A stretch of DNA of 43,969 nt from Acidobacteriota bacterium (GTDB taxonomy: Bacteria; Acidobacteriota; Vicinamibacteria; Vicinamibacterales; UBA2999), in the NCBI GenBank assembly GCA_963169195.1, contig CAUJDN010000130.1, positions 1 to 43,969 on the forward strand, in the 5' to 3' direction. Both the position numbers and the translations under genes were made by a program. This document shows positions 16,165 through 26,400 of the stretch, piece by piece; position 1 is the first letter of the stretch, and each line of letters starts with the position of its first letter. The notes beneath the pieces were generated by a model. It was not told the DNA's origin. It ran no database searches and saw nothing but the letters and a program-made list of their open reading frames with translations.

Positions 16165-16929
16165 ATGAGGCTTTCCCTCGTCATTCCCTGCTACAACGAA
16201 TCCGACAGCGTCGACCAGATGCGCGCGCAGCTCGACGAGGTCCGTCCGGAGCTCGAGCGGCGTGCCGAACTCGAACTGGTGCTCGTCGACGACGGGAGCA
16301 CCGACGACACCTACGAGCGGCTCGCCACGACGTTCGCCTCGTGGCCCGCGCTGCGCCTGGTGCGGCACGCACGCAACCAGGGGCTCGGCGCCGCGCTCCG
16401 CACGGGCCTTGGCGCGACCACGGGCGACATCGTCGTGGTCACCGACAGCGACGGCACCTACCCCTTCACGACCATCCCGCGGCTGCTCGAGTGCCTGACC
16501 CCCGAGGTCGACATCGTGACGTCGTCGGCCTATCACCCCGAAGGCGGCGTCGAGGGCGTGCCGGCGTACCGCCTGCTGTTCAGCAAGGGCGCCTCGTTCC
16601 TGTACCGTGCCCTCGTGCAGTGGGACATCTACACGTACACCGCGATGTACCGGGCGTATCGGCGCGACGTGATCGAGCGCGTGCGCACGCAGTCGGGCGG
16701 CTACGTCGTCATGGCGGAGCTACTGGTCAACGCCCTGCGCGCCGGCTACCGCGTGGCGGAGTTCCCGACCGTCCTGCACGTGCGGCGCTACGGCCAGTCG
16801 AAGGCGAGGATTGCGCGCATCATCCGTCAGCACCTGGCGTTCCAGGCACGCGTGCTGGCCGGGACGGCTACGGGCGCCGGGTGGCGGGCACGGCGACGGC
16901 GTGAAGCGCGCGCCAGGGGCGAGCCGTGA
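16165..16929 (+). CDS. family 2 glycosyltransferase
   Basis: A 254-residue GT2 enzyme, resembling dolichyl-phosphate-mannose-synthase-like transferases, which move a sugar from a nucleotide donor to a lipid or polymer. Motifs are LSLVIPCYNESDSV at the N-terminus, LVLVDDGSTDDTY (about 39-50), NQGLGAALRTGL and the metal-binding VVTDSDGTYP. No C-terminal membrane helices follow, so it is cytoplasmic or peripheral. The open frame extends far upstream, but ATG 16165 starts the fold. It overlaps the next gene by four bases. Confidence 0.92.
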   Translation: MRLSLVIPCYNESDSVDQMRAQLDEVRPELERRAELELVLVDDGSTDDTYERLATTFASWPALRLVRHARNQGLGAALRTGLGATTGDIVVVTDSDGTYPFTTIPRLLECLTPEVDIVTSSAYHPEGGVEGVPAYRLLFSKGASFLYRALVQWDIYTYTAMYRAYRRDVIERVRTQSGGYVVMAELLVNALRAGYRVAEFPTVLHVRRYGQSKARIARIIRQHLAFQARVLAGTATGAGWRARRRREARARGEP

Positions 16930-18014
16930 CCGTTCTGACGGTCCTCGGGACACGGCCCGAGATCACGAAGCTCTCGCCGGTCCTGCCACTGCTGGACGCG
17001 GCGTGCACGCACGTCGTCGTGCACACCGGCCAGCACTACTCGTTCGAGATGGACGCGGTGTTCTTCCACGAGCTGGCGCTGCGCGCGCCCGATCACCTGC
17101 TGCACGTCGGGTCGGCCCCCCATGGCGAGCAGACGGCGCGGATGCTGTCGCGGCTCGAGCCGGTGCTGACCGCCGAGCGTCCCGACGTCGTCCTCGTGCA
17201 GGGCGACACCAACACGACGCTCTGCGGAGCGCTGAGCGCAGCGAAGCTCGGCATTCCCGTGGTCCACCTCGAAGCCGGGGCGCGCTCGTTCGACCGCAGG
17301 ATGCCCGAGGAGCTGAACCGCATCGTCGTGGATCACGTGGCCGAACGGCTGCTCGCGGCCGACGAGGTGGCATTGGCCAACCTGGCACGCGAGGGTCTCG
17401 CCGACCGGGCCGAGGTGATCGGCTCCACGGCCATCGACGCCGTCGTGAGGGCGCGCCCGCTCGCCGAGGCCTCGACGGTGCTCGAACGGATCGGCGTGGA
17501 GCCCGGCGCGTTCGTCGTCCTGACGGTACACCGGGCCGCCAACACGACCCCCGAGGTGCTGCCCGGCCTCGTCCGCGCGCTCGGAGAGATTGCGGCGACC
17601 GAGCGCATCGTCTTCCCGATCCATCCCCGCACGGCCGCGGCGATTCGCGACCAGGGCCTTGCCCTCGACTCGCGGATTGTCGGCATCGAGCCGCTCGGGT
17701 ACCTGGACATGATCCGCCTCGTCTCCGCCGCCCGGGTGCTGCTCACCGACTCCGGCGGACTGCAGGAGGAAGCCGCGGTGCTCGGCACGCCGACCCTCGT
17801 CCTGCGCACCGAGACCGAGTGGACCTACCTCGTGGAGGCGGGCGTGCAGCGGCTCGTCGGCCATGGGTACGACGCCGTGCGCGCGAACCTCGCACGGTGG
17901 CTGTCGCCCGATGGCGTTGGGGAGCTGCGCCGCCATCGCGCTCCCATCCGCGCCGGCGCCGCCGCGCGCGCGGTGGCCGCCGTCGTGGCGCTTGGGGATC
18001 GCGGCGGTCGCTGA
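16926..18014 (+). CDS. wecB: UDP-N-acetylglucosamine 2-epimerase
   Basis: Interconverts UDP-GlcNAc and UDP-ManNAc for surface glycan synthesis, in the cytoplasm. The 362 residues carry the family signature throughout: GTRPEITKLSPVL, HTGQHYS, VLVQGDTNTTL, HLEAGARSFDRRMPEELNR, VDHVAERL, LTVHRAANT, IHPRT and LTDSGGLQEEAAVLGTP. Start is GTG, overlapping the GT2 stop (GTGA), so the pair is translationally coupled. It is a non-hydrolysing type by length and motif. The C-terminal tail is Ala/Arg-rich and poorly defined. Confidence 0.94.
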   Translation: MTVLTVLGTRPEITKLSPVLPLLDAACTHVVVHTGQHYSFEMDAVFFHELALRAPDHLLHVGSAPHGEQTARMLSRLEPVLTAERPDVVLVQGDTNTTLCGALSAAKLGIPVVHLEAGARSFDRRMPEELNRIVVDHVAERLLAADEVALANLAREGLADRAEVIGSTAIDAVVRARPLAEASTVLERIGVEPGAFVVLTVHRAANTTPEVLPGLVRALGEIAATERIVFPIHPRTAAAIRDQGLALDSRIVGIEPLGYLDMIRLVSAARVLLTDSGGLQEEAAVLGTPTLVLRTETEWTYLVEAGVQRLVGHGYDAVRANLARWLSPDGVGELRRHRAPIRAGAAARAVAAVVALGDRGGR

Positions 18015-18315
18015 CGCCCCGGAGGCGCCGCGGGTTGTCGGGCCACACCTCGCGGTCGGGCTGCGGTCCCTGTGGATCCGAAAATGCAGCGGACATCCGG
18101 CAGCGACGCGTCCGCCCGCGGTATCGGGGCGAACCGCGCCCGCAATTTACTGCGATGACGAGGCTTACATCCAGCCGACTGCCCGGGCCCTGGCGCTCCG
18201 CCACGGGGCAGCGGTCACGGCCAGCGGCACAAAAAGTCTGCTTCCCGGGTGAATCGCGGCAGGCCGGACCTGCGCCGAACGGCCTTGCCGGGTGGCGGGC
18301 CGGGGGCCGCCGCCC
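18015..18315. other. 301-bp gap before the FAD oxidoreductase
   Basis: No convincing gene. It contains the least GC-rich stretch of the locus and the decamer AAAAGTCTGC at 18232-18241, also present at 16116-16125 ahead of the GT2 gene. It is probably a promoter region for the following genes, but no clear -35/-10 pair was found. Confidence 0.4.
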
Positions 18316-19686
18316 ATGAACGGGCACCCGTTCGGGCCGCAGGCGCTCCCCGCGCCCGGCGTGGCCGTGGTCGGTGGCGGGATCATGGGCATCTCGCTCG
18401 CCTACGTCCTCGCGCGCCAGGGGATTGCGGCCGACGTCTTCGAGGCCTCGCCGGTCCTCGGCGGCCTCGCCGGCCCGCTGGTCCTCGACGATGGTGTCGA
18501 GGTCGACCGGTTCTATCACGCGATTCTCTCGAGCGATGGGCATCTGCGCGCCCTCTGCACCGAACTCGGCATCGAAAGCGCGCTGCGGTTCAAGCAGACG
18601 ACGTCCGCCTTCTTCCTGGACGACGGCCTTCACTCGATGAACAGCCTGATCGAGTTCCTGCTGTTCAGGCCCCTCTCTCCGTATCAGCGCCTGCGGCTCG
18701 GGGGCACCGTCGCGCTCGCGCAGTTCTACCGCGACTGGCAGGCGCTCGAGGATGTCCCCGTGCGGGAGTGGCTCGTGCGGCTCGGCGGCGCCGGTGTCTT
18801 CGAGCGCCTCTGGGAGCCGATGCTCGACGCGAAGTTCGATGGGCAGTGGGAGCGCACGCGGGCGACGTGGATGTGGGCGCGGCTGGTGAGAATGCGGTCC
18901 ACGCGCGAAGGTGCCAACCAGCGTGAACAGTCCGGTCACCTGGTTGGCGGCTACAAGACGCTGTTGACCGCGATGGCTCGCGCCATCGAGGGGGCCGGCG
19001 GCCGCATCCACCTGCGGACGCCGGTGGACGAGGTCCGGATCCACCAAGGGCGGGCGACCGGCGTCGTCGTGCGCGGTGCGGATCGGCCGTACGCCCAGGT
19101 GGTGGTCACCATGCAGGGCCCGGTGGCCCGGCGGCTGCTGGCCGGCGCGCCGGCCGACTATCTGGCCCGGCTCGACGCCATCCAGTACCTCGGAATCGTG
19201 TGCCCGCTGATGGTGCTCGATCGGCCCCTGACCGGCACCTGGGTCGTGAACATCGCCGATCGGCGCGTGCCGCTGACCGGCGTGATCGAGACGACCTCGT
19301 ACATCGATCCGGCCCTGGTCGGCGGCCACCACCTCGCCTACCTGCCGAAGTACACGGCGCCGGGCAGCGGGTGGCAGGACCGCACGGACGCCGAGATTCG
19401 CGAGGCGTGGCTTGCGGCCGTCAAGCGGATTGTCCCGGCGTTCGAGCCGTCGTGGATCCGGCAGTTCCTCGTACACCGCGAGCACTACGTGGAGCCGGTG
19501 CATCCGCTCGGCGGGCCCCCGGTCCCCGGCCTCGAGACGCCAATACCGAACCTCACGCTGGCCACCACCGCCCAGATCTACCCCGCCCTGACGAACGGCG
19601 AGTCCGTGACCCGGCACGCCGCCGCCGCGGCGGCGTGCGTCGCACAACGAATGGGCGCCGCCCGGACGGCAGGCGCCGCGGCATGA
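18316..19686 (+). CDS. FAD-dependent oxidoreductase (amine oxidase / protoporphyrinogen-oxidase-like)
   Basis: About 456 residues with an N-terminal Rossmann FAD site (VAVVGGGIMGISLAYVLARQG, acidic end VFEASPVLGGLAG) and the VDRFYHAILSSDG segment of flavin-dependent amine-oxidase-like proteins found in polysaccharide loci. A further motif is GYKTLLTAMARAIEGAGGRIH, with a C-terminal FAD-contact region near YPALTNGESVTRHAA. It may act on a nucleotide sugar or lipid-linked intermediate, by analogy with UDP-galactopyranose mutase-like folds, but the substrate is unknown. ATG 18316 is preferred to 18292 because the latter adds only low-complexity residues. Confidence 0.82.
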   Translation: MNGHPFGPQALPAPGVAVVGGGIMGISLAYVLARQGIAADVFEASPVLGGLAGPLVLDDGVEVDRFYHAILSSDGHLRALCTELGIESALRFKQTTSAFFLDDGLHSMNSLIEFLLFRPLSPYQRLRLGGTVALAQFYRDWQALEDVPVREWLVRLGGAGVFERLWEPMLDAKFDGQWERTRATWMWARLVRMRSTREGANQREQSGHLVGGYKTLLTAMARAIEGAGGRIHLRTPVDEVRIHQGRATGVVVRGADRPYAQVVVTMQGPVARRLLAGAPADYLARLDAIQYLGIVCPLMVLDRPLTGTWVVNIADRRVPLTGVIETTSYIDPALVGGHHLAYLPKYTAPGSGWQDRTDAEIREAWLAAVKRIVPAFEPSWIRQFLVHREHYVEPVHPLGGPPVPGLETPIPNLTLATTAQIYPALTNGESVTRHAAAAAACVAQRMGAARTAGAAA

Positions 19687-19747
19687 GCAGTCCCACCCAC
19701 CGGCAGCGTGCCCGTGCGTCACTGATGGATTCGTGCGGAGGCCCCCC

Positions 19748-20413
19748 ATGATCGAGCGAAACGGAGCGTTCATTCACGAGACCGCCATCGTCGAGGACGA
19801 CGTCGAGATCGGCGCCGGCACACGCATCTGGCACCTGGCCCACGTCCGCCGCGGGGCGCGGATCGGGGAGAACTGCACCATCTCGAAGGACGTCTACGTC
19901 GACCTCGGCGTGCACATCGGCGATCGCGTCAAGATCCAGAACGGGGTGTCGGTCTACCACGGGGTGACGCTCGACGACGACGTCTTCGTGGGCCCTCACG
20001 CGGCGTTCACCAACGACGAGACGCCACGGGCGTTCGCGGACGACTGGACGGTCACGCAGACTTTCGTGCGCCGGGGCGCGTCCATCGGCGCCAACGCGAC
20101 GATCGTGTGCGGCGTGACGCTCGGGCCGTACTCGATGGTGGCCGCCGGGTCGACGGTGACCAGCGACGTGGGGCCGCATTCCCTCGTGATCGGCAGTCCG
20201 TCGCGCCACGTCGCCCACATCTGCCGGCGCGGTCACCGCATGCGGGCGGTCAACGTGGTGGATTACTGCACGGTCTTCGAGTGCGCGACCTGCCGTGAGC
20301 AGCTGCGCGTGGGCTACGAGCTGACGTCGATCACCGGAGATCGGCGGCAGGAGGGCAGCGATCGCCGGCGTGTCATCGTGGCCACGACCGAGATCGTGCC
20401 AACGCTCGACTGA
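19748..20413 (+). CDS. hexapeptide-repeat N-acyltransferase (WlbB/WbpD-like)
   Basis: A 221-residue left-handed beta-helix acyltransferase. Successive hexapeptide turns are visible from AIVEDDVEIGAGTRIW to SIGANATIVCGVTLGPYSMVAAGSTV, including IQNGVSVYHGVTLDDDVFVGPHAAFTND, where the catalytic His is expected. Relatives N-acetylate 3-amino sugars such as UDP-2-acetamido-3-amino-glucuronate. The C-terminus has a Cys-rich tail (HICRRGHRM, then DYCTVFECATCREQL) that could bind zinc. GGAGG lies seven bases before ATG 19748. Position after the oxidoreductase fits an amino-sugar pathway, though no aminotransferase for it is in the window. Confidence 0.87.
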   Translation: MIERNGAFIHETAIVEDDVEIGAGTRIWHLAHVRRGARIGENCTISKDVYVDLGVHIGDRVKIQNGVSVYHGVTLDDDVFVGPHAAFTNDETPRAFADDWTVTQTFVRRGASIGANATIVCGVTLGPYSMVAAGSTVTSDVGPHSLVIGSPSRHVAHICRRGHRMRAVNVVDYCTVFECATCREQLRVGYELTSITGDRRQEGSDRRRVIVATTEIVPTLD

Positions 20414-20512
20414 GCCCCCTGGTGCCGCCGGCTCACGGCGCCGTCCCATCACGACGCAGATCGGCCGTCTGTCGGAGGGCTGGGGTGGACGACGCTGCGC
20501 GTTGCCTTCTGC

Positions 20513-21118
20513 CTATATCCGCCGGTTCCGGTACAACGTGCGATCGGCCACCGCCGCCATCTTCGCCACGTCCAGGCGCCCGCCCAGGAACGCGTTCACG
20601 CGCGCGGCCTCGGCGCACGGGTCCGCCACCACCGCCGCGTACGGCAGCTTCAAGACGGAGAAGCACGACCGGTTCTTCGTGAAGCGATCGACCTGGGCCA
20701 GGTGCTCTTCGTAGAGCGCGCGCATCCGCGCGTCGTCCGCACCAGGCGACTCGCCCCGGCTCTCGAGCATCGTGTTCTGGGACGCCAGCACTTCGTCCAG
20801 GTCGCGCTGCATGAAGACGACCCGGTAGTCGTACGACTCGGGCAGGTGCGTGAGGAGGAATGAGATGATCTTCACGGCTTTGCCGCGCGCGCCGGCCAGC
20901 CACTCGTGTTCGCCGGGCTTGTCCAGCTCCTTCACGCGCTCGAACTCGTAGTAGCCCCGTGGATTGCTGGCGTCCGCGGCCCGCACGCCGTCGGTGACCG
21001 TGGCGAGCCCGCCGGCTTCGAGCATGGCCATCGCCATGGACGTCCCCGACCGCGGCAGCCCGGAAACGACCACGATGGGCCGCCCGCGCCGCACGCGGCG
21101 CCAGAGCAATTGCACCAT
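20513..21118 (-). CDS. sulfotransferase-domain protein
   Basis: A 201-residue cytoplasmic protein with the PAPS 5'-phosphosulfate-binding loop VVSGLPRSGTSMAMAML (from residue 17). A further motif is DASNPRGYYEFERVK, followed by VKIISFLLTHLP and RVVFMQRDLDEVLASQ, the PAPS 3'-phosphate strand region. It may sulfate the glycan made by neighbouring enzymes. It is shorter than many sulfotransferases. ATG 21118 is preceded by TACAAT (21125-21130) with a six-base gap, so the transcript is probably leaderless; the upstream extension is not coding-like. Confidence 0.83.
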   Translation of the reverse strand: MVQLLWRRVRRGRPIVVVSGLPRSGTSMAMAMLEAGGLATVTDGVRAADASNPRGYYEFERVKELDKPGEHEWLAGARGKAVKIISFLLTHLPESYDYRVVFMQRDLDEVLASQNTMLESRGESPGADDARMRALYEEHLAQVDRFTKNRSCFSVLKLPYAAVVADPCAEAARVNAFLGGRLDVAKMAAVADRTLYRNRRI

Positions 21119-21124
21119 CCGCCG

Positions 21125-21130
21125 ATTGTA
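21125..21130 (-). promoter_or_regulatory. -10 box for the sulfotransferase gene
   Basis: On the minus strand TACAAT ends six bases before ATG 21118, with no ribosome binding site between them. This geometry implies transcription starting at the ATG. Confidence 0.55.
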
Positions 21131-21290
21131 GCGCCCGGGGGGCGGGGCCCGGCCGTCACGGAACGACGAGCCCGACGAACGGGAGCCGATGGACGCCGGT
21201 GCCGCTCGGGCGGGTCCGGCGGACTGGAGGCGCCGTCGGCTCAGGGATGCCGGTCGCGCGAGGTGTAACCTATGGGTCTTGCGGCCCCAG

Positions 21291-23486
21291 GTGATCAGAC
21301 GGCATCGGCCTCGCACCGTCATCCGATCGGCGCTCAGCCACTGGCACCTGCGCGCGTGGGCGCCGGCCGTTGTCGTGGCGGCCGCCCTCGTCGTCAAGGC
21401 CGTGGTCCTCGCCCAACTCGGTGATCATCCGCTGCTCCAGCCGCTCGGTGAACTCGACAGCGCGTATTACGTGCAGCTGGCACGATCGATGGCGACAGAG
21501 GGCCCGATTGCCGGCGGCGAGCCGTTCGCGGTGGCCCCGCTGTATGCGTACTTCCTCGGCGTCATCTTCGCCCTTGGCGGCTCGGTCGAGACCGCGCGCG
21601 CGGCGCAGGTTCTGCTGGGCTCGGCGGCGGTGGGATTCGTCTTCACGACCACACGCCAGTGGTTTGGCGAAACGGCCGCCTGGGTCGCCAGCGCCCTGGC
21701 CTTGCTCACGGGACTGTTTTCGTTCTACGAAATCCTGATCCTGCCGGCCGCCCTCGATCCGTTCCTGGCGGCTGCCACGCTGGCGTTCGTCTCGGCCATC
21801 CGTTCGGGACGGGCGGGGGCCATGCTCGCCGCCGGCGTCTTCGCAGGCCTGTTCGCCCTCAACCGTCCCAATGCACTGGTCTTCGCCGTGGTGACGGCCG
21901 CGTGGCCGATCCTGTGGTGGTGGCGCGGAGGCGCGCAGGGGACGCCGCGACTGCCCTGGCGACACGCGATCGTGCTGCCGGCGGCGCTGCTGGCGGTCAT
22001 CGGGGCCAACGGGCTCCGCAATTACGCCGCATCGGGCGAGTGGGTCCCGATCTCGTCGCACGGCGGCTTGAATTTCTACATCGGCAACGGCCCGCAGGCC
22101 GATGGCACCTACGCCCGTGTTCCCGGCATCACGCCATCGATCACCGGGCAGGCGCGCGACGCCTCACGCCTCGCCGCCGCCGCGGGCGAGGCCGACCGCA
22201 GCGCGGCAGGGGTGTCGGCGTTCTTCTACCGCCGCGCCCTCACGTGGATGGCGCAGCATCCGGCGGCCACGGTGCGGCTGTGGATCCGGAAGGCGGCCCT
22301 GCTCGCGAACCACGCCAATGTGCCGCTCAACGTCAGCTACGCGTACTACCGTCGCGAGGAACCCACGATTCTTCGTGCGCTGATCGTCGACGCCTGGCTG
22401 CTCGTGCCGCTCGGGACGGCCGGGCTCCTCCTGCGATCGGCGCGCCAGTCAACGCCGGGATTCGGCCTATGGGCCTCGTTCGTGCCCATCTATGGCCTGT
22501 CGGTGATTGCGTTCTTCGTGACGTCCCGGTATCGCATGCCGTTGCTGATCCCGTTGTGTTGCTCCGCCGCGGCCACGGTGACGTGGGGATACGACCGGGC
22601 ACGACAGCGCCGCTGGAGGCCGCTCGCCGTGGCGGCCGCGGCCGTGGCCGCGCTCGGCATCGTGGCCGGCTGGCCGCTGGGCGTGTCCGAGGGTGACGAT
22701 CTGGAGCAGGGCCGGCGCGTGGTGTGGCTCATCGAGGAGGGCCGCATCGCGGAAGCGCGCGCGCATGCTGCGCGCATCGAGTCATGGCATTCGCGCCCCG
22801 GCCTGTTGCACTACCGGGCGGGCCGGGCGTTGTCGGGTGTCAACCGTTTCGAGGACGCGATCGGGCACTTTCGACGGTCCCTCGCCTTCGAGCCCGACCA
22901 GCTGGACACCCGGCTCGAATTGGGGCAGGCGCTCACCGTCGTGGGACAGTCCGCTGAGGCCATCCCACTGCTGGATGCGGCCGTGGAGGGCGCACATCGA
23001 CTCGAGGTGGCCGCGCCATGGCTCGTCCGCGCCCTCGTCGCCGCGGGTCAGCGGGATCGCGCACGGCGCCTGATCGCCGGGTGGCCATCGACGATCGCCG
23101 ACCCTCGGGCCGAGACGGCGCTGGACCTGGGATCGATGGCGCTGGAGATCAACGGCCCCGTCGAGGCGGAACGCTGGTTGCGGATGGCGGTGGCGCAACG
23201 GCCGGACAACGCCGAGGCCCATGAGACGCTCGGGGTCTCGCTGCTCCTTCAGCAGCGCGTGGACGAGTCGATTGCCTCGCTCGAGGTCGCCCGCGCCCTG
23301 GCCCCGGAGCGGTCGACCGGGCGTCTGAATCTTGCGGCCGCGTATGCGCGTGCGGGACGCGTCGGGGAGGCCAGGATGGAGGCGCGCGAGGCGCTTCGCC
23401 TCAATCCGGCGGAATCCCAGGCCGCCGCGCTGCTGGCGGCGCTGGACGGCGACGGCTCGAAGCCGTCGCCGCCCGTCCGCCGCTAG
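21291..23486 (+). CDS. membrane glycosyltransferase (GT39/GT83-like) with C-terminal TPR domain
   Basis: About 731 residues. The N-terminal part is polytopic (first helix AWAPAVVVAAALVVKAVVL) with LGELDSAYYVQLARSMATEG, where the acidic residue of GT-C enzymes is expected in the first extracytoplasmic loop, then PLYAYFLGVIFALGG and FALNRPNALVF. Helices end near WGYDRARQRR and a last helix about residue 450. The remainder is a tetratricopeptide array (for example YRAGRALSGVNRFEDAIGHF and LNLAAAYARAGRVGEARME). Such proteins transfer sugars from polyprenyl-phosphate donors. The start is uncertain: GTG 21291, TTG 21279 or an upstream codon. It is divergent from the sulfotransferase. Confidence 0.8.
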   Translation: MIRRHRPRTVIRSALSHWHLRAWAPAVVVAAALVVKAVVLAQLGDHPLLQPLGELDSAYYVQLARSMATEGPIAGGEPFAVAPLYAYFLGVIFALGGSVETARAAQVLLGSAAVGFVFTTTRQWFGETAAWVASALALLTGLFSFYEILILPAALDPFLAAATLAFVSAIRSGRAGAMLAAGVFAGLFALNRPNALVFAVVTAAWPILWWWRGGAQGTPRLPWRHAIVLPAALLAVIGANGLRNYAASGEWVPISSHGGLNFYIGNGPQADGTYARVPGITPSITGQARDASRLAAAAGEADRSAAGVSAFFYRRALTWMAQHPAATVRLWIRKAALLANHANVPLNVSYAYYRREEPTILRALIVDAWLLVPLGTAGLLLRSARQSTPGFGLWASFVPIYGLSVIAFFVTSRYRMPLLIPLCCSAAATVTWGYDRARQRRWRPLAVAAAAVAALGIVAGWPLGVSEGDDLEQGRRVVWLIEEGRIAEARAHAARIESWHSRPGLLHYRAGRALSGVNRFEDAIGHFRRSLAFEPDQLDTRLELGQALTVVGQSAEAIPLLDAAVEGAHRLEVAAPWLVRALVAAGQRDRARRLIAGWPSTIADPRAETALDLGSMALEINGPVEAERWLRMAVAQRPDNAEAHETLGVSLLLQQRVDESIASLEVARALAPERSTGRLNLAAAYARAGRVGEARMEAREALRLNPAESQAAALLAALDGDGSKPSPPVRR

Positions 23487-23499
23487 GCCCGAGGCCAGG

Positions 23500-26400
23500 T
23501 CAGAAGCGATAGACCGCCGTGAACTGCATCTGGCGCGCCGACTGCCGGTTGCGCATCTGCAGGAAGTTCGGACTCCACGACTGATATGCGCTGTTGTAGC
23601 TGAACTGCGTGAAGTCGCCCCCGTTCAGCAGGTTGAGGACGTTGAGCGAGAGCTCGACGCTGTGCGGCCCACCGAGCGACACCCGCTTGCCGACCTTCAG
23701 GCCCACCGTGTGGATGCCGGGCGCGCGAATCTGCCCCTCCCCACGCGTGGGATACAGATAGCGGTTGCGCGTCGACAGCGGGTTGGTGAAAGTGCGCCCT
23801 CCGGGCGACCTGAACGTCGTCGGGCCGAACCGCATGATGTCGGGATCGTTCGCCGGGAGCTGATAGAGGATCGCCCCCGACCACGGCCCCGCCTGCAGCG
23901 CGTAGCTGCCAGCCACGCTGATGCCGAACGGCGCCCTCCACAATCCCGACACGTTGAAGCGATACTTCATCCACGTGGGCCCGTAGCTGAGCGCGTTGCC
24001 GGTCTCGGGCAGGCTGTTTCGATCGTTGTTGCCGCGAGGCATGTAGAGGTTGGCGTCGTTCGGGAAGGCGTCCGGCGCGATGAAGCGCGCCTTGTCGGTC
24101 GGATTCCACGTGCCGTCCATGTGGTGCCACTGCCGGTTGAAGCCGGCCATCACCTGGAACCCGTTGGACATGTTCTTCGCGAGCGTCATCTCGATGGCGC
24201 GGTACTCGAGCGTGGACCAGGTGTTGTTGGTCTGCCGTTCGATCTCACCGCGCTCCGGATCGACGCGTCCGAAGCCGCCGAAGGGCTGGCCGGGCGCCTC
24301 GGGCCAGAAGCCGTTGATTTCGACCGTGGCCCACGTGTGCTTGTAGCTGCGCGAGATGAACCCGACATCGAGGCTGGTCTGCCACGGGAACTGCCGGCGG
24401 TAGCCGACGATCCACTCGTCCACCCAGGGCTGATGATTGTTGGGATCGAACTCCTGGGTCGCCAGCGTCGGCGTCGACGCGGCTGAGAAGCGCTCGGTCT
24501 CGAAGACGCCGTCGAGATTGTTGTCGTAGAGCGTCGTGATGTTCACGGTGCCGCTGCCGCCGAAGCTGGTGATGGCGTCACGGCCCATCATCTGCTCGCC
24601 GACCCGCACGACCGTGCCGCGCAGGATGTTCTTCGCGTCCGCGGTCAACAGGTAGACCGCCCCGAATCGGGGCTGCGTCGTCCAGGACCGCTGCCGCGTG
24701 ATGTCGAAGATCTTGTCCTCGCGCTTCACGTAATCCATCCGCAGCCCCAGATTGAGCGTCAATCTGCCCGAGGGCTTCCAGCTGTCCTGGAGGTAGAAGG
24801 CCCAGTTCTGATCGACCGCCTGGCGGGTCGTGATTTCGATCGGATCGGCGTACTGGCGCCGGAACGGCACGGTGCCGAGCGACGGATTGCCGTAATCGAC
24901 CGGCACCCGCGCCTCGAGGTAGAACCCGTCGTTGGTGTATCGCGTGAGGGTGTCGTACGTATTGCGCGGCTGGATGAAGAACCCGGTCTGGAATTCGTGC
25001 GATCCCTTCCAGCCGCTCTTGTAATAGGTGAGGTCACCGCGCAACACGGTGACCGACGCCGGGCCGATCGCCTCCGTGGCGCGGTTGCCGCCCTCCAGGA
25101 TCAATCCGGTGCCGGTGATCAGGCCGCCGACGAGCCGCGTGCTCTGGTAGATGCCGACGTTCGGGCCGGTGCCCTGTTCGATGCTGTTCAGCCAGTCGAA
25201 CGTCCCGTCGTCGTTGGAGCCCTTGTTGTTGTAGCCGACCAGGAACGTGGTCGTGAGTCTCGAACCCCACGCCGACGACAGCTTGCCGCTGATCAGGTTG
25301 CCGCCGTTGCTGTAACCGTTGATCTGGCCGTAGAAGTACTCCCAGTTCGACTGGCCGTTCGTCCGGTCGTTCTGATAGAAGGCCGCCAGCTCGTGCGACG
25401 AGCCAAGCCGCGATGTCACCTTCACGTACGGCTGGGTGCCCTCGATCTTCTGGTTGAACAGCGACGCGTCCGGGAAGAAGTTGCGGATGTCACTCACCTG
25501 CTTGTCGATGCGGCTGATGGCCGTCTCGACATCCGACCACCGGAACGATCCGAAGAACCAGACCCGGTCCTTCTTGATCGGACCGCCAATCGACGCGTCG
25601 ATCTGCTTCACCCCGGATTGTACCGGCACGCCTCCGGTCGACGTGCACTCGAAGTTCGGGCAGGTCGAATAGCGCTGAATCTCCGCCGGCAGCCCGAAGG
25701 TCGTCGTCGCCGTCGAGTTGTCGCCGTTCAGGCCCGATTCGAGCGGCTGGTAGGCGTAGCCCAGGGAGCCCCTGAACTGGTTGCCGCCGCTCTTGGTGAT
25801 GACGTTGATGGCCAGGCCGGTGCCCATCGGGGTGGAGGCGTCGACGCCGCCCGTCTTCGTCTCGATGTCCTGGATCATGTCCGAGCCCATCTGCACGTAG
25901 GTGAGCTGGAAGTCGTTGTAGTTGCCGGCCTGCATGCCCTCCAGGTTCGCGACGTGCGCGAAGTGCTCGGTGGCGTGCCCGAAGTACACCATCCGGCCGG
26001 ATCCGTCATCGAACGGCCGCGAGTGCACGCCGGGCGTCATCTCGAGAAAGTCGGTCCAGTTCTTCCGCGCGGCAATCGGCATCTGACGCTGGAACTCCCC
26101 GTCGACGTTGAGGACGTTCGACGCCTTCGACACCTCGATCATCGGCGAGTCCGCCGTCACGGTCAGCGTTTCCTGCAGCGTGCCGAGCCGCAGCACGACA
26201 TCCACCTGGAAGGTGGCGCCCGCCCTGACGACGATCTCCTCGCGCCGGAAGACGGAGAAACCGGTCAGCTCCGCGGTCACGACGTAGCTGCCAGGCGGCA
26301 GGTTGAGCAATCGATAGTTGCCGGATTCGTCGCTGACGGCGACGGCCGGCGCGATCGCATCCGGGCTCGTGGCCGTCACGGTCACGCCTGGCAAGGCGCC

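Noticed and set aside
18225..18243. GGCAC...TGCTT as a sigma54 promoter before the oxidoreductase
   Set aside because: The distance between GG and GC is two bases too long for a -24/-12 element.
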